NCBI GenBank assembly: GCA_029448655.1
Contig: JACCLO010000012.1
Span: forward strand, 1-64,000
Length of the DNA: 64,000 nucleotides
Direction of reading: 5' to 3'
Origin: Wolfiporia cocos
Lineage: Eukaryota; Basidiomycota; Agaricomycetes; Polyporales; Phaeolaceae
Both the position numbers and the translations under genes were made by a program. Shown here one piece after another: positions 1 to 11,132 of this stretch (positions within the stretch are counted from its first letter, which is position 1; every line of letters begins with the position of its first letter). The notes under the pieces are model-generated. The model did not search any database and was not told the DNA's origin. It worked only from the letters and a program-made list of their open reading frames with translations.

Positions 1-170
1 AACCCCTAACCCCTAACCCCTAACCCCTAACCCCTAACCCCTAACCCCTAACCCCTAACCCCTAACCCCTAACCCCTAACCCCTAACCCCTAACCCCTAA
101 CCCCTAACCCCTAACCCCTAACCCCTAACCCCTAACCCCTAACCCCTAACCCCTAACCCCTAACCCCTAA
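1..170. repeat. Telomere repeat array (AACCCCT)n
   Basis: Twenty-four uninterrupted copies of the heptamer AACCCCT, ending AA at position 170. The C-rich strand reads 5' to 3' away from the end, so base 1 is the chromosome terminus and the G-rich strand carries TTAGGGG. The array is perfect, as expected for telomerase product. Most fungi use TTAGGG, so the extra G is a useful taxonomic marker. Confidence 0.97.
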
Positions 171-430
171 AATGCAAAATCAAATTTAAAATTTAGATTT
201 AAATTTAAATTTAAAATTTATTTTACGTTACCTAATTGAATCCAACTCCAAACGATACCATATAATTTCAATCAACACCACATAACCTCACATAAATTCA
301 CTTCATACTCGCATAACCCCACATAATTTCACTTCATACTCACATGACCCCACATAAATATATACAACACTCACACAACCCCACCAAATTCATTTAAAAT
401 TCCCACAACTTCAAATAAATTCACCCAAAA
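171..430. repeat. AT-rich subtelomeric repeat next to the telomere
   Basis: Very AT-rich and C/T-biased sequence made of diverged units of about 30 bp around CATAACCCCACATAAATTCACTTCATACTCA. The same unit type follows the interstitial telomere stub at 43020-43200, so this is a telomere-associated repeat and not random sequence. No coding potential. The stretch 431-693 that follows is pyrimidine-rich, and I see nothing recognisable in it. Confidence 0.75.
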
Positions 431-693
431 TCAAATCATCCCCAAACTACCACACACACTTTTATCATCTCTATCACATTCATCCTCCATACCTACTCTT
501 AATCCAACAATCTAAATCTCACTCACTCATCTAACTAATCTCATCTCACCTACTACACTCCTACATAGTCCCATCACCTATCATCACACATACCATCTCA
601 GCTCTCACAATCTCTTATCTATCTCTCACAATTCTGTCTCTCTCACATCTCAACCTCCTCACACAACATAGACTTCTCCTAAGAACAAAACAC

Positions 694-3548
694 TTGCTAG
701 CCAACTCCACAATCCTCACCAACAGTACAAAACAGTTGCAAAATACCCCAACTTTCCATACCATACATCTAATCCAGATGGAAAGGGCACCACATACATG
801 TTTCATGTGTGCCAAGACGGAGGGTGTCAATCTCGATCATCCGATTGGGATGAGTAAGTGTCCAGAGACGATAGCACTAATTGCAGAAAAGATGTGTCAG
901 TTTTCCCCAGCAACTGGGAAGGTCATTCAAGCGAACGGAGCAAACTTACTGATGATGCCTGCCGGGCAACGTGGCGGCATTGCAGTGGTGCTGCAAGAGG
1001 AGATCTCTTTCGGTAAGCAAAAGGACCGTGACATGTCTAATGTTGCAGGTCCCTCAGGTACCTGTTCGAGCCTAGGGGTGTTAGTTGACGGCGAACAATT
1101 GATCGAAGGTGACGTATACGCATGCTCATTGAGGGTGCTGAACACTTTTGCAGCTACTCGAGCACAAGCCAAGAAGTCGACAGCAGAGGATGGGGAGTCA
1201 AGCAATGAAGAGCCGATAGCCAAGAGGTTTGAATACAGGCACACTAACCATAGGTCGAAGGGTAAGGTTGTGGGGCTGTCTGAAGCTACAAAGATGACGC
1301 CGACAGCGAAAGTGGATGCTAAGGCTGCGAGCGAGAAGCCACCAGCCGTGAACATGGAAGAGGGTTGGAAGACTAGGAAAAAGGATCAGGTAACTGCGCA
1401 CAAGAGAGACATGCCTCCTCATCTGAAGCAGACGAGGTTCACGTCTGACGTATAGGATATGGTGTCCGCCGACAACGTCGCTAATCAGATACTTGATCAG
1501 AAGCTAACGCTGCAACTGAGACAGATAATAGGAATTTCGCCTACCTTGCAGAAGCGTTTCGCGGCACTCACGAAGACGCGCAAGGAGGTAGGTGGATCTG
1601 TGGCACAAGCAATTCGGATAGCCACAGTTGAAGATGAGAAAGAGGCAGTCGACAATGTCGTGACAGAGGGGTCGGTGATGCTGAGCTTACAGGAGGGTGA
1701 GAACCTCAAAGAGGTAATAACGCAGCACGCTGACGTTTATGCTGTGGCAGTTGGACAGGAACGATTCTTTGCAATGGCATGTGGAGTTGTACAAGGGATG
1801 TTTGGGACTGAGGCAGTAATGTACCTCGTAGACTCAGGATCAAAGCTGAACTTAATATTGAAGAAAGTGTGGGATCAGACTAACCTAGCTATCGATCCAG
1901 ATGGGTGTGGGTGGACACTCAAAGGTATTAATGGTATGCTTACACCACTTGAGGGCTGCATCCGTGACGCACCTGTCGAGATTGGGGGGGAAAGGTTTGA
2001 TCACCATTTCTTTGTCACCCTGACTGACTTAGGGCAACACAATGGGATTCTCGGGCAGCCATGGTTACAGTGGGTGGCAGCTAATATAGAATATGAAAGG
2101 AAGAACGGAATGTACCTTGTGGCACATCGCAACGGTGATCGATCCATGACGCCGATACAGGTGCGTATTGTCGACACAGGCACTGACCGAAACAAGGAGA
2201 AATTAGTGTTCATGACAGGACTCGTGTCGCGCAAGGATTTTTGAAGAGAGGCGTGATGTCTGAACTGGCCTCGATAGGTAGTATCGCGTCCTCAGAAATT
2301 CCTAGGTTGGGTAACATTTTTCATTGTGTTGCGAGCGACATCTCTACACTCACAGATTCAGAGTTATCGATAGCTTCCCAGATTGATCCACCAGACTCTT
2401 CTGACAGGTTGTTACAGGATTATATTGCAGCAAGCCCCATTCCTTTGACTCCAGTCCCTTCAGCATGGCGCAAACGTGTACAAATGCATTATAGCGTGAC
2501 AGTAGCATTGAAAAGATATAAGCCCATTGACCGAAAGGTGTGCCCAGTGCCATCGTATATGCCTAACCCATTCACACAGAAATTCAAACCTATTGCTATA
2601 CCTGAGTTGATGCCGCTACCAATTGAACCGAGACCCTGAAAGAAGTATGAATTCGGCTCAGGCAATCGGTGGACCGTGCAGCGGCTGAGTGATGTGATTG
2701 CGAAGATTCCCGCTAACTTCTTATCAGATGCAGAAATTGACTTGCTAGTCCATGTTGTGGTTTCGTGACAGGCAGCATTTGCGTGGACTGACGATGAGTG
2801 AGGTACTTTCTCCCCAAGATACTTTCCTGACTATGAAATACCAGTAATCGAACACGTACCATGGGCACAACCGTCCATCCGAATTCCGAAGGCCATCGAG
2901 GAGAAGGTGAAAGCAGTCATCAAATGCCAATTAGATGCTGGCAAGTTTGAGCCATTCTCCACGTCGTATCGGACAGCATATTTTGCGGTCAAAAAGAAAC
3001 AGGGTGATCCGCGACTCGTATTCAATTTAGGTGACCTTGACGCTATCACTATATGTGATGCGGTGCTACCTCCATGGCCAGATGACTTCGCTGAAAGCTT
3101 TGTAGGGCATCACATTTTTATGCTAGCTGACATTATGGCAGGTTTCGACAACTGCATTCTCGCATCAGTTTCGCGCGACCTTACAACATTCCAATGCCCC
3201 TTTGGGTCGTTGCGATTGACTAGGCTGCCACAAGGCTATACTAATGCAATGCCTGAATTCAGTCAATGCATATTGCATACGTTGGGTGACATGTTACCGA
3301 ACGAAGCTGATGCTTTTGTGGATGATGTAGGTGTGAAGGGTCCGAGTACTGACTATGACGACAAGGCTGTTGCAGGCAATTCGAATATTCAGAGGTTCAT
3401 GTATGAGTTTGCATGTACAGCTAATAAGCTGCTTGCCAGGTTTGTCGAAGCGGGAATTACGGCATCTGGATCGAAGCTTGTTATCGCGATCCCCAGGCTG
3501 AAGATCGTCGGTTCCTTAATATATAGAAGTCTGTATGACCGCAAATAA
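694..3548 (+). pseudogene. Decayed Ty3/gypsy-type gag-pol fragment (zinc knuckle, protease, partial RT)
   Basis: Two reading frames carry recognisable retroelement parts. Frame 1 (694-2244) has a CxxC...H...C cluster near 800-870, then a retropepsin-like region with the D-S-G triad (LVDSGSKLN, near 1828) and the flap-side motif ILGQPWLQW (near 2047). Frame 0 (2241-3548) has the protease-RT linker, the RT start (AFAWTDDE near 2775) and the catalytic FVDDVGVKG near 3317. A TAG at 1453 and TGAs at 2637, 2766 and 2799 break the frames, and one frameshift lies near 2241. RNase H and integrase are absent; homology stops near 3515. The start at 694 is arbitrary. It differs from the A-H families in this window. 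Known family: Ty3/gypsy pol of agaricomycetes; dead copy. Confidence 0.8.
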
Positions 3549-5559
3549 GTAAGACCACTCTAAACTAAGGTGATCTGTGCATAAGTGGCTAAGTATAGCC
3601 CATGATGCCATAAGCCCTCATGGTGTGGTGCTACTCTAATGATAGTGCAGTATATCATAATGATGTCCTTTGTATCCTAAGAATATCACTGTATGTCATA
3701 GAAGATGACTTGACTATGTAAGACTAGCCTTGTATGTCATATGTGTATAGTAAATGGCACCACTATGTCATACCTGTAAGGTAAGCAGACCACACTGAGT
3801 CTGGGCCTATAATAATAGGCATGAGGTTATAGAAACCTAGAATGTGAGGCTTGTAGACTAATAATAGTCCTGACATCTTAGATAAGAAGGAGGGTCACCT
3901 GACATGATTCCTGTGATAGTACCTGGTGCTGCTATCTAATCTAAGAGTTTGGCAAGTCATGTGACACAACTCACATGACCCACTGACCTTCAGGTCGTTG
4001 GATCGACCCCAGCCATGTGCAATAAGTACAGTAAACATAGTAAGAGAGGACAATTCTGGATGTGCACAAAATAATTGACACAAGCCATCTTGTGGGACTC
4101 ACCAACTTAAGGGTCTTACTCAGACAAGTTGGTGAGGGGTTAGAAGGCAAGCTACAGAGGGTGAGAGGTGCTTCTGCGGCGGTAGCCGAGAAGAATAGAA
4201 CTAAGATATCAAGGCGTCAAGCCTTGGTCTTTAAATATGTACAGGGTGAGAACACGTGCTACTAACTAGTGTGTCTGCCCTAAAGGAATGGTCAGTGCAC
4301 CCTATCGGCGTATGCTGACGTATACTCTACTCTAAGAGACCGTGGGAGGCCGGTAATGGCCGGACCAATGGTAAATGAGAGAGTGGTGGTGTCACCTTGC
4401 GGTGGACATGTGGAACGCGGGCACAGCCCGGGTATATGGAAGGCCAGTTGTACCGGTGCCTTGAGGGACTATGGCTATTCGCCAGGCCCTTGGTGACTCA
4501 GGCCGAGAAGGCCGAGTGGTATGCCAGAAGCCGGTGATATGATCAGGCCGGTGGTGGCGTGGGAGCGAGGCCTTGCGGCTGGCTCGGAGGTATGGCAACG
4601 CCGGCGTGAGAAGCACGGAGGTTGCACATTGCCGGGTCTAGAAGCCCGGAGGTAGGACTGTGCCAGTGACGGGAAGTCCGGGGGTTGCATAAGGCCGGTG
4701 ATAGAAGCGTGTGCTATTGAGGGAAGCACGGAGCTTAGGAAGTGCCAGTGATGCATGTGGTGGTCGTTAGGCTTCTCAGCATAGTAGACCGATGGGCACA
4801 GAGCTTAGTCAGCTGTTGTGCCATGTTGCCATTATTATGCGAGTGGCGCTCGCTGACAGGGAGAGGCTGGTCGACTTGTGGACTCTAGACTCTATGACGG
4901 GGTTGTGACGTAGCGGTGGCGGTGCTATGACCTAGACGTATGACGTGGATCACAGGATGAGGCACAGCGAAGCACGTTGCCTTAGTGATGACGTAATCAG
5001 TCATGTGGTGTAGCGTTGGGCCGGTGCTATGGGTCACGTGTAGGTTAAGGCCTATTCGGCCGTAAGGTTCCATTATAATACCTCGGCAGGTTCGGCATGG
5101 TGGGATAAGTCCCGGATAACTTCGTAGAGGCTTGTATAAGGCCAGAATTGGTGCTATAATTGCGCGAAAAATGTGCTATGTCCCAAATCTGTGACAATAA
5201 TCTGTGACACTATGAGGTCAGAACTATTATTAGTTTACAAGGCCCCACATTCCATCGTTTACAACATCAGGGCCCATACTGGCCCAGTCTATGACATCAT
5301 GCCTATTATTATAGGTCTATACTTAGTGTGGCCTGCTTATCTGACAGGTATGACATAGCGGCCTGCTTCCTCCACATTTATGGCATACAAGGCATATTTA
5401 CAGAGCCAGTGTCATCTCTATGACATACTGCACTATTCCTAGATAGCACCATATTATGACGCCTTATGGCATCACTATGATACCACAACATGTGCACAGA
5501 CTACCTGCATTAGGGTAGACATTAGTAGTAGTATAAGGTCTTATATGTCTAGGCATCTA
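3549..5559. repeat. Large imperfect inverted repeat (arms ~3549-3890 and ~5202-5540)
   Basis: The left arm and the reverse complement of the right arm share, in order, TCTGTGCA, GATGCCATAAG, ATAGTGCAGTAT, CTTGTATG, ATGTCATACCTGT, AAGCAG-CCACACT and CCTATAATAATAGGCAT. The arms are diverged by many substitutions and short indels. The space between them holds about 185 bp of unclassified sequence (3891-4075) and a solo LTR (4076-5196). The right arm runs up to the DNA transposon at 5560 and seems to resume at 8835. Motifs such as TCTGTGCATAAG also occur in LTR-like sequence near 10880, so the arms may be two old LTRs in opposite orientation. Confidence 0.6.
4076..5196 (-). mobile_element. Solo LTR, D-family-like, 1121 bp, TSD ATAAT
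   Basis: On the minus strand it starts TGTCACAGATTTGGG and ends TGTCA. It is flanked by the 5-bp direct repeat ATAAT at 4071-4075 and 5197-5201. The end near 4090 (CTTGTGGGACTCACC) and the internal GAGAAGAATAGAACTA near 4188 match the LTRs of element D, which are 1096 bp. No internal region remains, so it is most simply the product of LTR-LTR recombination. The ORFs inside it are incidental. Confidence 0.85.
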
Positions 5560-5595
5560 TGGTGCCAACGGCCTAGTCACCGCCTCTTTTGTACA
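5560..5595 (+). repeat. Left terminal inverted repeat of the DDE transposon
   Basis: 36 bp beginning TGGTGCCAACGGCCTAGTCA, preceded by TA. It pairs with 8797-8832 at 35 of 36 positions; the only difference is C versus T after GTCAC. Confidence 0.92.
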
Positions 5596-5781
5596 GTAGC
5601 CAAATCCTGTGGGCAACTTCACGTTAACCCTAATGCAGGGTTTACATAAGTGCTGGTACCTGGCGGCACCCTGAGATTAAACATTTTGGGTATAGTACGG
5701 CACGGAGAGAACATTTGAACACTCGTTGTGGTGTAGATACGGCAACGGCGCAGGCCTGTTGTGTATGTACTATTTCACTAC

Positions 5782-8585
5782 ATGCCGCGCTCTAGTAAGA
5801 TACAGAAAGCACGCAAAGCTGCCGCTGCTCGTGCACGTACTGGGAAGCAGTTGAGCACACACGCCAGCACCAGGAAGCAGTCGTGCACATCACAAGCCCA
5901 AGTATCAGCTGTGCGAGATGTTCTCTGCATAAGCTCAGATGAGGATGACGAGTGCATGTCATCGATGGGGGATGTGAGTTACATGATCTCCTCGGACAAG
6001 AATGAAGATGGAGAGGACTTGAATGATGACGAGGGCAACAACGGAGATGATGACGGAGATGATGACGGAGATGATGACGACAACAACAACGATTTGTCTG
6101 AGTTGGAGGGTGATGAGCTGCGTCAGAGTCTGGAGATGGCACAGCAGAGGAAAGAACGCAACAGGGATGCCTTCGGTATCCTAATGAGACCAATGTCTCA
6201 GAGCGTCTGGAAGCAAGCAGAGAGCAACCGGGCTCTGGGTTACAATGGCATGTCAGACAGAACGAAACGGAGGCACGATAAGAAGCTTCGGGATGAACAG
6301 GCTCACCGTAAGAGGTACTTATCACAATTCATGGGCAAAATGTATGTGTTGACGGGTTTCGAGCACAGCTCTGGTGCGCAATTCATGCACTCGTTTTTCT
6401 CGACACAGAAGGGTCATGAGCTGTCAGAGCAGCAGTCAAATGAGCAACAGGGTGGTTTACATACCATTCCAAGTGTTTGCCAGCCAGCACTGAGTGGAGA
6501 CGAGATTTTCTGTGGATATCTCTCTGATATCTCATCATCAGAGGATGAGTACGAAACCGGAGATGTGGGTGCTGGAGGTGGAGAAGGAAGTGAAGAGAAC
6601 ATCCACAATAGCCAGGAGCATCAAAGTGCGATGCTACAGTTACTCATGCATGAGGAGGAGGAAGAGAGCGAAATGGACGAGGCTGAACTTACTGTGGATT
6701 CCAGCCCCTCACAGCAGCAGCGCACTGTCCGCTCCAACCAGACAACCCCCCCTCCAAAGCACTGCAAGCTTGAAGTGCCAGCACGCATTACCCGCTCTCA
6801 CATCAAGGAGAACCGTATGCGGACCTTCGAGAATGGACTTGATGCAATCCAGAAATTCATTAAATCAAAGCGACATACCTTTATTTCAGGCGATAACAGT
6901 CTGCAGGCCTGCTGCAGGCACTGTATTGAGAGCTATCTGCACTTGATTGTCAAATACAAGCACTCCATGACTGTGGCAGGGGAATGTGCAGCGAAAAGCC
7001 ATGGCTTTTCTGCAAAATGGGGTGTAAGGATGGTGCAGAAGTGGGCTCGAAGATGGTTGAATGCGCGAGAACTTCCCGTATCCTTGAAGGGCCGGCATAT
7101 CAAGTCCTATACATTGCTACAGGACCCTGTGGTGCAAGTGGAGCTACGCTCATACGTGCAGTCAAACAAATGGGCCATGAATCCCGAAAAACTCACCAAA
7201 TTCACCAAAAACAGCATGGTACCAGCAGCTGCTCAGCAGTATCTGAAAGAGATCATTCGTAAGGAGATGCCAGCAGGGTTAAAGAAGTATATGGAGCTTG
7301 AACTCTTCCCATGGATTCACTTGAAGGTTGGCCAAGAAATCTCCCTGAGCACTGCGCACGATTGGCTTCATCAAGAAGGCTTCCAGTACATCGAGCACAA
7401 GAAGAGCCTCTATTATGATGGTCATGAGTGGCCAGATGTTGTCAGGTATCGTCAAGAAGTCTTCCTGCCAGCAATGGCACAGCATCAAAAACGAATGATC
7501 GAGTATGTCGTTGGAAATGTCTTGGAAGAGGTCAACAAGCAAACAGAAAATTATGTCGAGTGCCATCTGGTGTTTGTGGTGCATGACAAAATGACTGCCC
7601 AAGCACATGATGGTGTCAAAAAAAGCTGGGTTTTCAAAGGTGAGCAGCCACTACAAAAAAAGGGTCCCGGCAGGGGCATTCACCGCAGCGACGTAATCTG
7701 TTCCACATTCGGTTGGTTGAAGGATGCGGGACAAGGCCTTGAATATGGTAAAAATCATGATGGCTTCTGGAACGGTGAGATGTTTGTGAACCAGGTATGC
7801 CATGACAAATCTGTAGCAGACTTGACTCACAAAATAATTGATCATAGCTGAAAACAAAGATCATTCCGACATTTGAAAAATTGCATGGCCCCGGATTCCA
7901 AGCCTTAATTGCTGTTGACCACTCACAAGGACATTCTGCCTTCGCTGAGGATGCACTTCTTGTGTCACGCATGAATCTGTGCCCTGGTGGAAAGCAGGCA
8001 CAAATGCGTGATGGCTGGTTCATGAAGAATGATCAGAAAATTATCCAACAAATGAATTTTCCATACAATCATCCTGATCATCCCAATCTTCCCAAAGGGA
8101 TTCGACAAATTCTCATCAAGCGAAGCCTCCGGGTTGATGGACTGCGAATGCAGTGTCACAGGAAATGTGACCCAGATGTGATCAGTTGCTGTGCCAAGCA
8201 CATACTCGAAAATCAGCCAGACTTCAAGGAACAGAAAACTCTTGTCCAGGAAGTCATTGAGAATGCAGGCCACATGTGCATATTTTTACCAAAATATCAC
8301 TGTGAGCTGAATTTCATTGAATACTTCTGGGGTGCTGTCAAGAAGTATCTCCGCAACCACTGTGATTATACGTTTCCAATATTACAAGCCAATATGCCAG
8401 ATGCACTGGCATCGGTAAGTGTCGAGACAATCTGGAAATGGGAGCACCGGGTTGTTAGGTGGATGGATGCTTATCACTCAGGATTGGGCACAAAAGATGC
8501 TCAATTACAGGTGCAGGCATTCAGTTCTCGTCGATACAAGTCTCACCACCGTGTTCCAGAGACCCTCGCACGTCAGCTTGACTGA
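5782..8585 (+). CDS. DDE_3-type transposase, two exons, ~912 aa
   Basis: Likely catalyses cut-and-paste movement of the surrounding element. Exon 1 is 5782-7794, intron 7795-7859 (GTATGC...AAAG, 65 bp, phase 0, branch-like TTGACTCAC), exon 2 7860-8585. Reading through the intron hits TGA near 7849; splicing joins two halves that together make a standard fungal DDE_3 core. The N-terminus is basic and then highly acidic (GDDDGDDDDNNND). The middle has an HTH-like region and the family motif YYDGHEWPDVVRYRQ. Putative catalytic residues are D in VVHDKMTAQ, D in AVDHSQGH, and E in CELNFIEYFWGAVKK. ATG 5782 was chosen because the upstream in-frame start is GTG. The first motif has K where relatives usually have E (HDE). 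Confidence 0.87.
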
Positions 8586-8796
8586 TATACTATATTTAAA
8601 TTAGTCAGATAGGTAGAGATGTCAATACTTTCCATATATAGTACTGCTTTCCCACAACTGGCCAAATTTGGACATATAAATTTCTCGATTTTGATTTTCA
8701 GAGAAATCCGCCTAGCCATTTTGTTCCTATGTTCAATCTAAGCATTTTGGCTAGACCGATTGTCTCTAGGCACCAATCTGAGCGAGCAGTAAGACT

Positions 8797-8832
8797 TGTA
8801 CAAAAGAGGCAGTGACTAGGCCGTTGGCACCA
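8797..8832 (-). repeat. Right terminal inverted repeat of the DDE transposon
   Basis: Reverse complement of the left TIR with one mismatch, followed by TA at 8833-8834. The coding region ends 211 bp before it. Confidence 0.92.
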
Positions 8833-8834
8833 TA

Positions 8835-9466
8835 GGGACTTACTTTCCTAGACTCAACAATGTGAACTTGGAGCATTTCCCTACTCTTTTCTACTCTTGC
8901 TGAGCATCGTGTGCTTGCCTGGGAACTCTTTTCTTCTTCTTAAAACTCTATCTTGTGCTGGCAGCTTGAGATGTCACAGAGACAGGATTGTGACAATAAG
9001 GCCTAACAATCTACTGTCACTTATCTGACTGCATATAGGTTACGGTTCCTGAGGTATGAAGAAAGTGTTTTGTATGATGTAGATCCATCAGTTTAGGGTG
9101 ACCACAATCTGTGTCATATGTGAGAATATAAAATAAACCGTCATTGCATTGGTCTATTCTCATTGTGTCTGACAAATAAATTGTTTCACGTAAAGATAAC
9201 GTCAGAATAAAATACTGAAAGGCTAATAGAATCCATATATCTTTGATGCAAGTCTAGGCTTGGACTTGCTAATGCAGTTGTAAGGGTTGGTTGCAGTCAA
9301 TAAGATAAGTGACCCGTCAAGCAGGAATTGCAAGAGTAGTAAACAAAGTGAATGTGTCACAGTTTTACAAGGCATTTCCCACATTCTCTATTCTCATAAT
9401 AGAAGTCGTGCAGCCCCTTTACTAGTACAGGTCTTCTCATCTACATTGTTAGAATCACATGACCAA
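8835..9466. other. Non-coding flank right of the DNA transposon
   Basis: No plausible gene. The segment to about 9000 (TGCTGAGCATC...GTGCTGGCAGCTTGAGATGTCACAG) resembles the LTR-like sequence at 10060-10190 (CTGGCAGCTTGAGACGTCA). It probably continues the old right arm interrupted by the transposon. From 9000 to 9466 I see nothing recognisable. Confidence 0.5.
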
Positions 9467-11132
9467 GGGCTTTCCGATGCACTAGAAATTACCAAGTCAC
9501 ATGACCTTCCAGGTCATGTGACCTACTCAACTACATCAGATTAGATATGTGCCACTAAGTCCAATCATAGGCACCAAACCAGGTGACCTTATCTCTTATC
9601 TTATCTGTACAAGTTATGACATCAGGTTTCATTACTGGACCAGACCATGACATCATCATGACAACACTATTACTAGGTCATGACACCATAGAAAAGCTCA
9701 TCAGAAGACATTCTGATACGTTACATATCAAATACCTGAAACATGATCATCAACATCATTAGAAGCCATTAGGACAACCCTTCCAGCTAGAAGCCTAGCA
9801 GTTCCATATATCAAGTGTTATTATTAGCGTAGCACTCCACTATCACAATGTGGCCTTATAGCCCGCTTACTTTCCATCGTGACAAGAAGGCCTACAAACC
9901 TTCACGAATGTCATTACCAGGTACATGCCATATCACACCATAGTCACACCATATTAGCACTACACACAGACCAAGCCATTAGGACAGGTCTACTCATGAA
10001 TAGTATACATCATGTATATAACCGAACATCTAGCATCCTACAGCGCTAGACTTAACAATTGCTGCTAGGGCATCCATATTCTCTATGGGGGCGTTTCCCC
10101 TACTTTTCTTCTAACCTCCTGCTGGATGACTTATGGTCTGATTTGAGGCTTACCCCTTGGTGTTATACTATGTACTGGCAGCTTGAGACGTCAACTTGAC
10201 ACATACTACTCACATCTGTGGGACCGGTCCTACTGGGGACCCTAACCGTCAGACGAGGTGCGACCGCGCCGTCAGCAGTGATCCTAGAACCTATGTGACA
10301 GAGGTTGCATAGGCCTCCCCAGGCCTAAGGTGACATAACAAGGTGGTGACCCTCGGACTAGCAGTCAAAGAGCCAGTAAGGACCACACCAGCACACAGAG
10401 AGGTAAGGAGTAAGAGGGCCAAGCCCTAATGCCGAGAATCTTAGACTTGAGGCATAAGGCAACAAGTCGACATACTTATATACATGAGGTAACTACCTAA
10501 TGGCTGGCCCTAAAGTCATAGCCTGTGTGCAGTAACTAAGGGAGCACATGATGAGTAACTACCGTAATGTAACATGTACATAGTGTGACCGTGATGTAAG
10601 TACCTGAGACGCGTGCTACCCTACAGTGCTAATCTACTGGGTCGGGTGGTCTGATAAGATAACAAGGAGCGGACGAGAGGAAACTGTACGCTAAGACTTA
10701 GCCCCATGCCTAGGGGCACTTCCACAATACAGAAAGGGATGTCGAGAACCCCTCACAGAGAATTCTGTGACACAACTAAGACATTGGATTAGTGTGACAA
10801 AACGGTTCTAAGGAAAGTACACCTTAGAAGTCAAGCTTATATACATAAGGTGCAGCGATCAGTAATCGTCTGCCCTGAAGCTAGATGGTCTGTGCATAAG
10901 CAAGTAATGACAAGCACACATTTGTTTGGACGCCCTATAATGAATGATCCAAATCATGGTTGTGTATGGGACTGTAGGTCCTTGTTTGTCCAGTATGACA
11001 AAAGATGTTAGTTAGCAGGCCATGAAAATGTACCCAGACCACTGATATAAACCAGCTTGGTAGTGTGTTTGAGATGTGTCTGATAATTGTTATGGTCTTT
11101 GCAGGTACACTCAGTTTATTCCTTTGACACCT
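9467..11132. repeat. Duplicated subtelomeric block, copy 1 (carries a solo LTR)
   Basis: Closely matches 43206-44278 in the same orientation, for example around AAGTCACATGACC, AGACGTCAAC and AGTTTATT at its end. The only large difference is a 581-bp insertion here (10192-10772) at the position of 43925-43929. The block contains LTR-like features (CATCATGTATATAACCG near 10010) and is probably composed of old LTR remnants. No coding potential. Confidence 0.85.
10197..10772 (-). mobile_element. Solo LTR, 576 bp, TSD CAACT
   Basis: Minus-strand LTR starting TGTCACAGAATTC and ending GTGTCA, flanked by CAACT at 10192-10196 and 10773-10777. The duplicated block at 43206-44278 has a single CAACT (43925-43929) at the matching place, so the pre-insertion site is preserved in the same window. 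A TATA-like TTATATACATG lies near 10477. Confidence 0.93.

Larger units (their letters stand above)
5560..8832 (+). mobile_element. Complete DDE (Tc1/mariner/IS630-like) DNA transposon, 3273 bp
   Basis: Terminal inverted repeats of 36 bp (5560-5595 and 8797-8832) start TGGTGCCAACGG and differ at one position. Each end is flanked by TA (5558-5559 and 8833-8834), the target duplication typical of Tc1/mariner/IS630 elements. One transposase gene fills most of the interior. The element sits in the right arm of the older inverted repeat. With both TIRs, both TAs and an open transposase it looks recently active. Confidence 0.9.

Noticed and set aside
5761..5781. GTG start of the transposase at 5761
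   Set aside because: ATG 5782 in the same frame is followed by a plausible basic N-terminus, so it was preferred.
9287..9544. 85-aa ORF near 9.3 kb
   Set aside because: It lies over the edge of the duplicated block; the corresponding region at 43206 does not keep it open, and no domain is visible.
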